From contig NZ_JAJUIS010000006.1 in NCBI RefSeq assembly GCF_029267515.1, positions 1 to 64,000 of the forward strand: a stretch of DNA of 64,000 nucleotides, given 5' to 3'. The number at the start of each line of letters is the position of its first letter. The stretch's first letter is position 1. Below are positions 17,315 through 25,567 of the stretch, piece by piece. The translations under genes were made by a program, and so were the position numbers. The notes under the pieces were generated by a model. It was given only the letters and a program-made list of their open reading frames with translations. It ran no database searches and was not told the DNA's origin. This stretch comes from Seleniivibrio woodruffii. Its GTDB lineage: Bacteria > Chrysiogenota > Deferribacteres > Deferribacterales > Geovibrionaceae.

Positions 17315-18563
17315 TTCCTGCCATTTCCTTGATTTTGTCCAGAGCCGCTTTCAACTGAACGTCCTTCACAAGATCAAAATCAGCCTTGGCAGAGTTTGTC
17401 GTGAGGTCTTTGTCCAGTTCTTCATCCTCTTTTTTGTCCTGATGTTCCGCCGGATCTTCGTGTTTCGCTTCGATTTTTACATCGGGTTCGATACCGATTC
17501 CGTGGATGGAGCGTCCTTTGGGTGTGAAATACTTAGCCGTTGTCAGCTTTATGCCGGAACCGTCGGAAAGATGTATAACGTTCTGCACTGAAGCCTTTCC
17601 GTATGTTTTGGCACCGACAACCACAGCTCTTCCGTAGTCCTGAAGCGCTCCTGTAAGAATTTCCGAAGCGGACGCACTGCCTTCGTTAACAAGGAGGACT
17701 ATGGGCTTTTTAAGCTCTTTGTTGAAGTATGAAGTGGATTTATAATCCTGTCTCTTCTGTGCTCTGTCCATTGTATAAACAACTATCTGGTCGTTTGGCA
17801 GGAACACACTTGAAACCTTGATTGCCTCGGTAAGCAGACCTCCGGGGTTGTTTCTCAGGTCAATTATGTATGCCTTAGCGCCCTGCTGGTCAACAGCGTG
17901 GAGTGCTTCGGTGAGCTGACCGGAGATATCGTTGCTGAACTGGATAAGTCTGATGTATCCGATATTCTTTTCTATCATGGTATATTTTACGGATTTTATC
18001 TTGATGATGGCTCTTTTCAGCTTAACGTCGAAGGGTTTTTCAACGTTTTTGCGCATAACGGTGATGGTGACGTCGGTTCCCTCTTTGCCGCGCAGCTTGC
18101 TCACCGCGTCGTCAATGGTGATGTCCATTGTGCTTTTGCCGTCAATTTTTATTATCTGGTCCCCCGCTTTTATGCCTTTTTTAAATGCGGGTGTGTCTTC
18201 AAGGGGGGCAATGACGGTGAGAATTTTGTCTTTCATTCCAATGGTTATACCAAGACCGCCGAACTCGCCCTGAGTTTCAACCTCGAATTCGTTAAGTGTT
18301 TTTGGATCCATAAAGGCTGAGTGGGGGTCAAGTTCCTGTGTCATACCCTTGATCGCGCCGTAGATAACTTTTTTGTCATCAACAGGTTCCACATAGTTAT
18401 TTTCTATCAGATAGAGAGCCTGTGTAAATATGTCAAGGTTCTGATACTTATCCTGTTTTGCCGCATATACGTTTTTGGAGCGGAAAAGCGCCACGGACGT
18501 AATTATAAGGGCAATGGTTAAAAGAAGTGTCAGAAACGGAAGAAACCTGAATTTGAATCTCAT
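17298..18563 (-). CDS. ctpA: C-terminal processing peptidase (S41 family)
   Basis: This 421-residue periplasmic serine protease has an N-terminal signal anchor (FLPFLTLLLTIALIITSVALF), a PDZ domain (GEFGGLGITIGMKDKILTVIAPLEDTPAFKKGIKAGDQIIKIDG) and the S41 catalytic core: YIIDLRNNPGGLL, the serine in VNEGSASASEIL and the lysine in GAKTYGKASVQNV. The C-terminal 60 residues are highly charged and low in complexity. CtpA-type enzymes process or degrade envelope proteins such as cell-wall hydrolases. Its place directly after the EnvC-like gene suggests it trims parts of the divisome hydrolase system, which is an inference. Confidence 0.95.
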   Translation of the reverse strand: MRFKFRFLPFLTLLLTIALIITSVALFRSKNVYAAKQDKYQNLDIFTQALYLIENNYVEPVDDKKVIYGAIKGMTQELDPHSAFMDPKTLNEFEVETQGEFGGLGITIGMKDKILTVIAPLEDTPAFKKGIKAGDQIIKIDGKSTMDITIDDAVSKLRGKEGTDVTITVMRKNVEKPFDVKLKRAIIKIKSVKYTMIEKNIGYIRLIQFSNDISGQLTEALHAVDQQGAKAYIIDLRNNPGGLLTEAIKVSSVFLPNDQIVVYTMDRAQKRQDYKSTSYFNKELKKPIVLLVNEGSASASEILTGALQDYGRAVVVGAKTYGKASVQNVIHLSDGSGIKLTTAKYFTPKGRSIHGIGIEPDVKIEAKHEDPAEHQDKKEDEELDKDLTTNSAKADFDLVKDVQLKAALDKIKEMAGNAAAK

Positions 18564-18580
18564 TTGTATCTCCTAATATA

Positions 18581-19714
18581 TCAAGAGGCAAGCCATTCCA
18601 GAGGATCGACCGCCTTGTCATGTATGCGTATTTCAAAATAAAGATACGGTGTATTCGTTTCATGGTCAACATCTATTGTGCCCAGATTTTGTCCTGTTTT
18701 CACTTTTTCGTTCTTAGAGACGCTTATTCCGTCCATATTTGCATACAGACTGTAAAAACCGGACGGGTGAGCCACTATGAGGAAGTTGCCGAGACCCCAC
18801 GCGTTGTCCCTGTGGATTACTATACCGTCATATACCGCCTTAACGGAGTTTGACGTGGGCACAATCTTTATCCCTTTTTTAAGTATCACACCTTTGAATC
18901 CTTCGACAGTTTTAACGCCGAATTTTTCTATAACATGACCGTGAACAGGCCATATAAGTTTTCCTTTTTGTCTTCCGAACTCGGAGGAAAGCCCTTTAAA
19001 GCTGACCGGAGCGGACTTTGCGAAATCCCTTTTAATTTTGGCAAGCTGTGCCTGCAACACTTTTGCACGAGCCTGAAGTCTTGCCAGATACTCTTTGCGC
19101 ACTTTTTCGTCTTTAACGGCGTCGCGGTACATTTTATCGGTGTTCTGCTTTTTCTTACGGTAATTTTCCAAAGCATATTTTTTTTCAGCAACCGCAGCCG
19201 CCATTTTTTTCTTTTTGATTTCAAGCTCGGCTGCCGTTTCTTTTATCTCTTCGTTTGTTTTTTTAAGCTCAACAACGGAATCGTACAGCTTTGAGTTTAC
19301 CTCGCCGATAATCTGGCTTAAAACGGCGGCGTTCTTCGCACTGTCGGACATTATCACCGCTTCCAGCATGTCGTATTCGCCGGAGGAAACCATATATTTA
19401 TTTGCCGCTTTAATGGTTTTTATCAGTTCTGCGTGCTTACGCTCCAGCTTTCTGCTTTTTGCGGTCAGCCGCCTGTGTTCCTCTTTCACAGAGGTGTATT
19501 TCAGATTTATCTGACGTACGGCACTCTGCTGGCTCTGTAACTCTTCCTGTGCCTGTTCCAGTTTCTGTGCCATCTTCTTTTTTTCTTCCGCCGCCTGTTT
19601 GACAGACTGGTTCTGTCTGGATATCTGCTTGCGTATGTCGGTCAGCTTATCCTGTTTCGCTGCAAAAGCATTGAAACAGAAAAGAACGGCGAGGAGAAAA
19701 ACGCTATATTTCAT
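18581..19714 (-). CDS. EnvC-like murein hydrolase activator with degenerate LytM domain
   Basis: The 377-residue protein has a signal peptide, about 220 residues of coiled coil rich in K, E, Q and A (KLTDIRKQISRQNQSVKQAAEEKKK onward) and a C-terminal M23/LytM domain (GKLIWPVHGHVIEKFG to YLYFEIRIHDKAVDPLEWLAS). The zinc ligands of active M23 peptidases are replaced: EGFKGVI where HxG is expected, SLYANMD where YAHLS is expected, and YLYFEIR where HLHFEIR is expected. It is therefore probably an activator of amidases, like EnvC, regulated by FtsEX whose genes are directly upstream. Confidence 0.92.
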   Translation of the reverse strand: MKYSVFLLAVLFCFNAFAAKQDKLTDIRKQISRQNQSVKQAAEEKKKMAQKLEQAQEELQSQQSAVRQINLKYTSVKEEHRRLTAKSRKLERKHAELIKTIKAANKYMVSSGEYDMLEAVIMSDSAKNAAVLSQIIGEVNSKLYDSVVELKKTNEEIKETAAELEIKKKKMAAAVAEKKYALENYRKKKQNTDKMYRDAVKDEKVRKEYLARLQARAKVLQAQLAKIKRDFAKSAPVSFKGLSSEFGRQKGKLIWPVHGHVIEKFGVKTVEGFKGVILKKGIKIVPTSNSVKAVYDGIVIHRDNAWGLGNFLIVAHPSGFYSLYANMDGISVSKNEKVKTGQNLGTIDVDHETNTPYLYFEIRIHDKAVDPLEWLAS

Positions 19715-20594
19715 TGATGCTCTTCTGTTTCATTAGAAATGTCACGACGCTGTAAACAGCCGAAAGCCCCGCAAGGGACATAAGAGCCACATAAAGCACA
19801 GTGTTGTGCCAGAATCCCGGTGTTGTCAGCACGAAGAATGAATCTTTCAGTATGTATCCTGCCGCAAAGCCAACAAACAACTTGTTGAGAAACCATGCCA
19901 GAAAGAAGGCACATGTAGCCTCAAACTTTGATGATACGACGTAGGGCAGGGTGATGAACCGTCTTGTAGCACCAACCAGCGTATAAACCATGATGGCTCT
20001 GTGATGTCTGTAAAGGCTTAATCTTATGTTATTGAAAACTATGAACGCACACGATATGCCTGTCAGAAGGGTGAGCGTGAAAACGAAAAGACCGGATATG
20101 CTTTTGATACGCTGCATCTTTTCGTTCTGTTTTTTACCTGACTCAACGGATTTGACGCCGTCTATGCGGGCTATCTTTTCAGAGAGCGAAACCACCTGAG
20201 TGTCGCTGTCTGTTTCGTTTACGGTATTTATCTCGAAAAAGCGCGGGAAAAGCTCTTCAGGCAGCTCTTTCAGGTTGTCGGCGTTGGGTGCGACCTCCAG
20301 AACGCGCTCCTTCGCGTCGCTCCTGTTGAAATATACTATGTCGCCGTCAATTTTCATTTCATTCAGTTTTGTTTTAACCTCTTTTGCGTCGGCATCGTCC
20401 TGAATAAAAACGCGCACCAGACGGCTGTCTGTCACGTTTCCAATGGCTTTTGCAACGGACGAGTTTACTGTAAACACGGCAAAATAGAGAAACAGCAGTG
20501 TGCCGAGGGTGAGTATGGAAGGGATGCTGTGTTTTAGATCTTTGCGGAACATCCCCCATCCTTTTATAAATGCGAATTTATATTGCTCAAACAT
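19704..20594 (-). CDS. ftsX: Cell-division protein FtsX
   Basis: FtsX is the membrane part of the FtsEX complex that links divisome ATP hydrolysis to periplasmic murein hydrolase activation. The 296-residue product has a first membrane segment (IPSILTLGTLLFLYFAVFTV), a periplasmic domain of about 110 residues (VRVFIQDDADAKEVKTKL onward) and three C-terminal membrane segments, including FVFTLTLLTGISCAFIVFNNI. The RLSLYRHHRAIMVYTLVGATRRFI loop is typical of FtsX. It overlaps ftsE by eight bases and the EnvC-like gene by eleven. Confidence 0.95.
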   Translation of the reverse strand: MFEQYKFAFIKGWGMFRKDLKHSIPSILTLGTLLFLYFAVFTVNSSVAKAIGNVTDSRLVRVFIQDDADAKEVKTKLNEMKIDGDIVYFNRSDAKERVLEVAPNADNLKELPEELFPRFFEINTVNETDSDTQVVSLSEKIARIDGVKSVESGKKQNEKMQRIKSISGLFVFTLTLLTGISCAFIVFNNIRLSLYRHHRAIMVYTLVGATRRFITLPYVVSSKFEATCAFFLAWFLNKLFVGFAAGYILKDSFFVLTTPGFWHNTVLYVALMSLAGLSAVYSVVTFLMKQKSINEI

Positions 20595-21270
20595 TAGCGG
20601 TTCCTTGTGCTTTGCTGTCGAATGTGAGTTTTCCGCGGTCGAGATGTATCACCCGTCCCGGGTAATCTTTTATTATGCGCTGGTCGTGGGTGGCTATGAG
20701 TATCGTAGTACCCTTTGCAGACTTGTGCAGCAGCATATCCATTATCTTATCCGCGTTTTTCGGGTCGAGACTGCCTGTAGGTTCGTCCGCAACCACTATC
20801 AGCGGGTCGTTGAGAAGCGCCCTTGCAACCGCCACTCTCTGTTTTTCGCCGCCGGACAGTTTTTTCACGTCGGAATCCCTGTGCTGAAAGATGTCCAGCG
20901 CTTTAAGGATACTGTGTATTTTAGGCTCTATGATGTTTTTACTCAGATAGAATATTTCCAGCGGAAGCACAAGGTTTTCGTAAACCGTGGCGTCTTCCAG
21001 CAGTTTGAAATCCTGAAAGATAACGCCCACGTTGCGCCGCAGAAAAGCCTTGCTGTTGTGGTTCATACTGCCGATGTCCTGTCCTTCCAGCTTAGCTATG
21101 CCGCGGGAGGGCATTATATCGGCGTACATCAGCCGCAGCAGTGTGGATTTTCCGGCACCGCTGCTGCCTGTAACATAAACAAGCTCGCCCTTGTCGATTT
21201 GAAGTTCAATGTTTGAAAGTCCTTTGTTTCCGTCCTCATAGGTCACGTCGACCTTGCGGATGTCAATCAT
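20587..21270 (-). CDS. ftsE: Cell-division ATP-binding protein FtsE
   Basis: The 227-residue ABC ATPase pairs with FtsX. Visible motifs are Walker A (GSSGAGKSTLLR), Q-loop (VIFQDFKLL), signature (LSGGEKQRVAVARAL), Walker B (LIVVADEPTGSLDP) and H-loop (LIATHDQRII). The ATG lies one base after the stop of the AEC transporter gene, and AGGGG sits in the end of that gene, indicating translational coupling with it. Confidence 0.96.
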   Translation of the reverse strand: MIDIRKVDVTYEDGNKGLSNIELQIDKGELVYVTGSSGAGKSTLLRLMYADIMPSRGIAKLEGQDIGSMNHNSKAFLRRNVGVIFQDFKLLEDATVYENLVLPLEIFYLSKNIIEPKIHSILKALDIFQHRDSDVKKLSGGEKQRVAVARALLNDPLIVVADEPTGSLDPKNADKIMDMLLHKSAKGTTILIATHDQRIIKDYPGRVIHLDRGKLTFDSKAQGTANV

Positions 21271-21271
21271 C

Positions 21272-22177
21272 TTATACCCCTGAAAACAAATAATACCATA
21301 TCGGCGTGGTCAGAAGGGAAAGCGGAATACCCACTCCCAGCATCATTACAGCCAGTTCTTCGTCAAGTCCGTATTGGATAGAGACTATTCCAGCCGTTAT
21401 CATGGGTGCCATTGCCGATTCGAACAGCGTCACCTGCATGTTTTTACCCGCACCGCCGAGTATCAGAACATACAGCAAATAGAAGAAAGCCGGAGCGAGA
21501 AAAAGTTTATAGCCGAGACCGAAAAATAATTTATTTATTATTCCGCCGGATTTAATCAGTTTAAGCTGATATCCGACAGATACCATTGCAAGCGGAGTTA
21601 TGGTAAGTCCCAGAGTTTTCATTGAAGACTGCGCCCACCACGGAATTTCAAACGAACGCAGAAGAACCGCCAGCAGCATAGCCTGAAACGGCGGGAAGGT
21701 GAACACTTTTTTAATCAGTCCCATGGGGCTTACTGAACCGGATGAGTAATACGCCGCGGTGGCTATTCCGAGGGTTGAAAGCACAAGGAAGCTGCCGGGC
21801 TGGTCGCAGAGAACACCCACGCCTAGATATTCAGCTCCATAATATGCTGTTATCAGCGGAAAACCAACAAAAGAAGTGTTGCCCAGACCAGCGGTCAGTA
21901 TAATTGTTCCAGTGGTTTTGCGGTCGTATTTTTTCCATTTCGCAATGAAAAAGAACAGCCCGAACGCCAGCGCAAAGTGTATCCACGGCATGAACACCGG
22001 AAACAGCAGCGACGCGTCGAACTTCATCCTGTGGATGAAAAGGAACGTTATCGCAGGCATGGACAGGTTTATTATGAAGTTGTTCAGCACTATGGGCGTG
22101 GAAGAGGGCAGAAGCTCCATCTTCCGCGCCAGCATACCGAACAAAAAACAGAATATAAGTAATACTAATGAATCCAT
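21272..22177 (-). CDS. AEC-family (auxin efflux carrier-like) transporter
   Basis: This protein of about 301 residues has roughly ten hydrophobic segments in the AEC arrangement, beginning MDSLVLLIFCFLFGMLARKM with the conserved N-terminal MPAITF region (NFIINLSMPAITFLFIH) and ending GVGIPLSLLTTPIWYYLF. AEC carriers export small organic anions or amino acids; the substrate here is unknown. The ATG at 22177 is chosen because the family starts just before the first membrane helix. An upstream ATG at 22249 would add 24 residues that do not look like a signal. It is transcribed into ftsE with one base between the genes. Confidence 0.85.
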   Translation of the reverse strand: MDSLVLLIFCFLFGMLARKMELLPSSTPIVLNNFIINLSMPAITFLFIHRMKFDASLLFPVFMPWIHFALAFGLFFFIAKWKKYDRKTTGTIILTAGLGNTSFVGFPLITAYYGAEYLGVGVLCDQPGSFLVLSTLGIATAAYYSSGSVSPMGLIKKVFTFPPFQAMLLAVLLRSFEIPWWAQSSMKTLGLTITPLAMVSVGYQLKLIKSGGIINKLFFGLGYKLFLAPAFFYLLYVLILGGAGKNMQVTLFESAMAPMITAGIVSIQYGLDEELAVMMLGVGIPLSLLTTPIWYYLFSGV

Positions 22178-22280
22178 AGGCGTTAAGAATAGCAGATTTC
22201 CGTGCGGATGCAAAATAATAAATTGACTTGTAAATTGCGTTTTCTCCATTTATACATTTATAGTCGATGCGGAGAGGCAA

Positions 22281-23636
22281 ATGTTTAACAGCATAAGAAA
22301 CTGGACGGTTTTTTTCTTTGTGGCTCTGTTTGCGGGCAGGATAGGCGACGGCGATTTGAGAGGCGACAGCATCAATTACGCCTCCATATCAAAAAACGTA
22401 CTTACCGGCGACAATCCGCTAATCCTCACTCTTAACGGCGACCTGTATATGAACAAACCGCCGCTCTTTTTCTGGCTTAACGCCCTTTGTATGAAGATTT
22501 TCGGTGCAACGGTGTTCGGCGCTAAGATTGCCGTTGTCATAGCTGTTGCCGGAATCGCGTGGGTGCTCTATTCACTTGCAAAAAAACTCTTCGACGACGA
22601 GGACATAGCTGTTGCTGCGCCTATGATGTTCTTTTTTTCTTATGTGGTTTATAAGAACACGCAGATGCTCAAAATGGAGGCACTGCTCTCATTCTTCATA
22701 ATAGCTTCCGTTTTTCTGATGGTACTTTACATTCAGCACCAGAACAGACTTTACGCTCTTGCAGCGGGGCTTTTTATGGGATTTGCGGTTTTCACAAAGG
22801 GACCGATAGGCTATACTCCGCTCATAACAGCTTTCGCGTTTGTTTTCTTTGGCAGAAATATCAACAGAAAAAGATATCTGCTTGATCTGTTTCTGATGCT
22901 GCTGGTTTCAATACCCGTATATGCGTGGTGGTACGCTTACGTTCTTGTTAAAAATCCGTATTTTTACGAGCATTATTTCCTGAAACAGAATCTGGCGCGG
23001 TTCGGTACGGAACAGTCGGAGATTGCTGATTATGCAATCCGTCCGTTCTGGCAGTACCTTAAATATATGTTTGTCCACGGTATATATTTCACCCCGTTCC
23101 TGCTTTACGGTCTCTATAAATTGTTCAGCAACAGGCGCATTACGGAGCAGATAAAGTATATGCTTGTCACTACAGGCGTTTTCTTTGTCGTGATACATTT
23201 TGCGAAGACCAAGGAACACAGGTACCTTTACGAGTTTTATCTGTTTGCAAGCGTGTTTGCTGCATACGGTCTTATGGGGCTGGTACGGCGTGGACTCTCC
23301 GGTCTTGTTCGCGGTGCCGCGGTATTTGTCCTTGCGCTTTATACCTTTCTGCCGCCGGTCACAAAGCCCACAACCTATGACGCTCTTTTGTTCGCGGATA
23401 AAGTGGCTAAGGAGCGCGGGATACCGGTTGTTGCTGAAAAGAGTGAGATAACTGATCCCAACGATATCGCTGCAATGAACTTTTATTTCGACAGCTATCT
23501 CAGCGAACGACCACAGAATGGCGAATATATAGAGATTGTTAAGAAGAACACGAAGGTTTTTGACGCAGAAAGACTGTATGTTTTCAGGAGATTAGCGGTT
23601 TATCTGATTACTCAGAAAGAATCTGCTTCACAGTAG
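22281..23636 (+). CDS. GT39/ArnT-like membrane glycosyltransferase
   Basis: The 451-residue product has about eleven membrane segments and the first periplasmic loop typical of the PMT/ArnT family: GRIGDGDLRGDSINYASISKNVL with acidic residues, followed by LNGDLYMNKPPLFFWLNALCMKIFG. The PPLFFWL motif is characteristic. Such enzymes move a sugar from a polyprenyl-phosphate donor to lipid A, lipids or proteins on the periplasmic side. The acceptor is not evident from neighbours. The last 29 bases overlap the 3' end of the convergent hydrolase gene. Confidence 0.87.
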   Translation: MFNSIRNWTVFFFVALFAGRIGDGDLRGDSINYASISKNVLTGDNPLILTLNGDLYMNKPPLFFWLNALCMKIFGATVFGAKIAVVIAVAGIAWVLYSLAKKLFDDEDIAVAAPMMFFFSYVVYKNTQMLKMEALLSFFIIASVFLMVLYIQHQNRLYALAAGLFMGFAVFTKGPIGYTPLITAFAFVFFGRNINRKRYLLDLFLMLLVSIPVYAWWYAYVLVKNPYFYEHYFLKQNLARFGTEQSEIADYAIRPFWQYLKYMFVHGIYFTPFLLYGLYKLFSNRRITEQIKYMLVTTGVFFVVIHFAKTKEHRYLYEFYLFASVFAAYGLMGLVRRGLSGLVRGAAVFVLALYTFLPPVTKPTTYDALLFADKVAKERGIPVVAEKSEITDPNDIAAMNFYFDSYLSERPQNGEYIEIVKKNTKVFDAERLYVFRRLAVYLITQKESASQ

Positions 23637-24147
23637 GCAGCATTTCTCCGATGAAGTTGCTGCTCTCGTGTCCGCCTTTTTCGTATCTGTAGATATTGCA
23701 TCCGAATTTTTCCGCTATTTCAATAACTTTAACGGCGTCCAGCACCTCGTCGTCCATGTTCATCAGTATATGGATGTTGGGATGTCTGCTTTTCAGCGGC
23801 TGAGCTTTGATGGCTTCGAGCTGCGCAGGTTTTATGAAGCTGAGTTTGTTCGGATGTTTTTCCATGAGCATGGAGAAGCGTTTATCCAGATAGAGCGACG
23901 GATTGACGCTTATGCACTTTTGTCCTGTGATGACAGCCATGTTGAAAGCGAAATAGCCGCCGAATGACGAACCGAACAGCACGTCGTATTTCTCCACCTG
24001 TCTGATGCTCTTTTTCGCGTCGAAATTGCGGTAGTCGAAGACTTCGCAGTCGCATATCTGCATCAGATGCACAAGTTTATAGCTCTGCGCAAATTCGTAG
24101 TCGTCGGCGAGAACAGATTGTACTCCGGGAAAATATAACAGTTTCAT
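23608..24147 (-). CDS. YqiA/YcfP-type alpha/beta hydrolase
   Basis: The protein of about 179 residues is a small alpha/beta hydrolase: MKLLYFPG at the first strand, nucleophile serine in FGSSFGGYFAFNMA, a late acidic residue in MNMDDEVLD and histidine in KGGHESSNF. Length and layout match the YqiA/UPF0227 esterase group. The substrate is unknown. ATG 24147 is chosen over 24162 because the domain starts at MKLLYF. No strong ribosome binding site is seen for either. Confidence 0.8.
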   Translation of the reverse strand: MKLLYFPGVQSVLADDYEFAQSYKLVHLMQICDCEVFDYRNFDAKKSIRQVEKYDVLFGSSFGGYFAFNMAVITGQKCISVNPSLYLDKRFSMLMEKHPNKLSFIKPAQLEAIKAQPLKSRHPNIHILMNMDDEVLDAVKVIEIAEKFGCNIYRYEKGGHESSNFIGEMLPTVKQILSE

Positions 24148-24199
24148 GAGACATATTACCATTGAAAACTGTTATTTCAAAGATAATATTGTCATATGA

Positions 24200-24637
24200 T
24201 TATATATTTTTGATGAAGTTTTCGAGTTTTTCCCGCATTTTTTTGGATTTCGACGGATCTTTTCCTTCGGTTGATATGGAAATGACGAAATCACCGCTGC
24301 GTATCACGGAAGTTGTATGAAAATCCGAAGCGTCCGGATCGTCTGCAATATTTACAGGAATACGCAGTTTTTTGCAGATGTCAGCCGCCTTACCGTTTTC
24401 TTCTCTGTCGTCTGTACAGCAGAAAACAAGAGCGTATTTTTCAGTTATGTCAGCATCCTCACATTTTCGTCTGATAACGTCTGCGCCGCTTTCCGCTATC
24501 TCCTGCGTAACTTCCGGCGCAATTACCGTTATTTCGCAGCCTTCGTTCAGAATAGCTTTCAGCTTTCTTTCCGCAACCTTCCCGCCGCCTATGAAGAGTA
24601 TTTTACGCCCTCTGAGGTTAAAACTGAACGGCTGCAT
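24200..24637 (-). CDS. Precorrin-2 dehydrogenase (CysG N-domain/Met8-like)
   Basis: This protein of about 145 residues matches the NAD-binding domain that oxidises precorrin-2 to sirohydrochlorin: FNLRGRKILFIGGGKVAERKLKAIL, EITVIAPEV, ALVFCCTDDREENGKAADICKK, IPVNIADDPDASDFHTTSVIRSGDFVISISTEGKDPS. It lacks the methyltransferase half of CysG. The chosen start uses TGATG overlap with the cbiB stop codon, with GGAAGG five bases before. It is the last gene of the minus-strand cobamide operon and fits siroheme or anaerobic corrin synthesis. Confidence 0.92.
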   Translation of the reverse strand: MQPFSFNLRGRKILFIGGGKVAERKLKAILNEGCEITVIAPEVTQEIAESGADVIRRKCEDADITEKYALVFCCTDDREENGKAADICKKLRIPVNIADDPDASDFHTTSVIRSGDFVISISTEGKDPSKSKKMREKLENFIKNI

Positions 24638-25563
24638 CACATCACCTTCCACAATGTGATAAGGCAGCAAATCACCGCCCATATCACCGATGAGGTCTCC
24701 ATCAGCCGCACGGATTTTGTTATGTCCGCTGTTTCCGCCGACCTGTCGCTGTCACCGATATACGGCTTTTCGGTCAGTTTTCCGAAATAGCTTACGGTGC
24801 CGCCCAGCCGCAGGTTCAAAGCTCCTGCAAAGGCGCTCATGGGGTGAGCTGAGTTCGGGCTTGCGTGGGAAAGTCTGAATTTTCCGAAGCACCTTATGGC
24901 GTTCTTCGTGTTAAGACGCAGGATGAGCGAGGCAAGGGTGACGGGGATTATGGAAAGTCTCGCGGGCAGGAAATTCAGCACGTCGTCGAAACGCGCGGCA
25001 AACCTGCCGTAGTAGAGGAATTTTTCGTTTTTGTATCCTATCATGGAATCCATTGTGGAAACTGTTTTGAAGAGCACAGCACCCATGGGACCGAAAAGCG
25101 CCGCAAACAGCATTGGGGAAACCACTGCGTCAACGTAGTTTTCGGAGACAGATTCCACGGCAGATGTGACGATTTTTTCTTTAGGCATGTTTTCCGTGTC
25201 GCGGGACACAATTTTTGAAAGCTCTTTTCTGCCTTCGTCTTCGGATTTTTCAAGTCCTTTTCGCACGTTGTCAGCATGTTCCGCCAGTGACCGGACACTG
25301 ATTGAAAAATAGATTATAAGGGTGCTTACGACAAAATACCAGAAGCTGCCCGCTTTCGCCGCGTAATAGAGTGAAACGCCCGCCGCAGACAGTGTGAATG
25401 TCAGTGTTATCACGGCAGAAAGCACGCCTTCGAATATGGTGCCCTTGCGCCGCAGCGATTTTTCGCAGTAGCTAACTGCGCTGCCCGCTATGCGCACAGG
25501 ATGGAACGGGATATCCGGTTCGCCCAGAAACCAGTCCAGCCAGAAAGCGGCTATCAGAGCCAT
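24637..25563 (-). CDS. cbiB: Adenosylcobinamide-phosphate synthase CbiB
   Basis: CbiB attaches the aminopropanol-phosphate arm to adenosylcobyric acid in the inner membrane. The 308-residue product starts MALIAAFWLDWFLGEPDIPFHPVRIAGS, the characteristic N-terminus, and keeps SFQ-like ISVRSLAEHADNVRKGLE, RDTENMPKEKIVTSAVESVSENYVDAVVSPMLFAALFGPMGAVLFKTVSTMDSMIGYKNEKFLYYGRFAARFDDVLNFLPARLS and SPNSAHPMSAFAGALNLRLGG. The start lies four bases after the cobQ stop. A longer upstream frame is not supported by the family. Confidence 0.95.
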   Translation of the reverse strand: MALIAAFWLDWFLGEPDIPFHPVRIAGSAVSYCEKSLRRKGTIFEGVLSAVITLTFTLSAAGVSLYYAAKAGSFWYFVVSTLIIYFSISVRSLAEHADNVRKGLEKSEDEGRKELSKIVSRDTENMPKEKIVTSAVESVSENYVDAVVSPMLFAALFGPMGAVLFKTVSTMDSMIGYKNEKFLYYGRFAARFDDVLNFLPARLSIIPVTLASLILRLNTKNAIRCFGKFRLSHASPNSAHPMSAFAGALNLRLGGTVSYFGKLTEKPYIGDSDRSAETADITKSVRLMETSSVIWAVICCLITLWKVM

Positions 25564-25567
25564 GAAG

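Noticed and set aside
18581-19714. Active M23 endopeptidase
   Set aside because: The usual zinc-ligand positions are F, N and Y in this sequence, so an activator role like EnvC is better supported.
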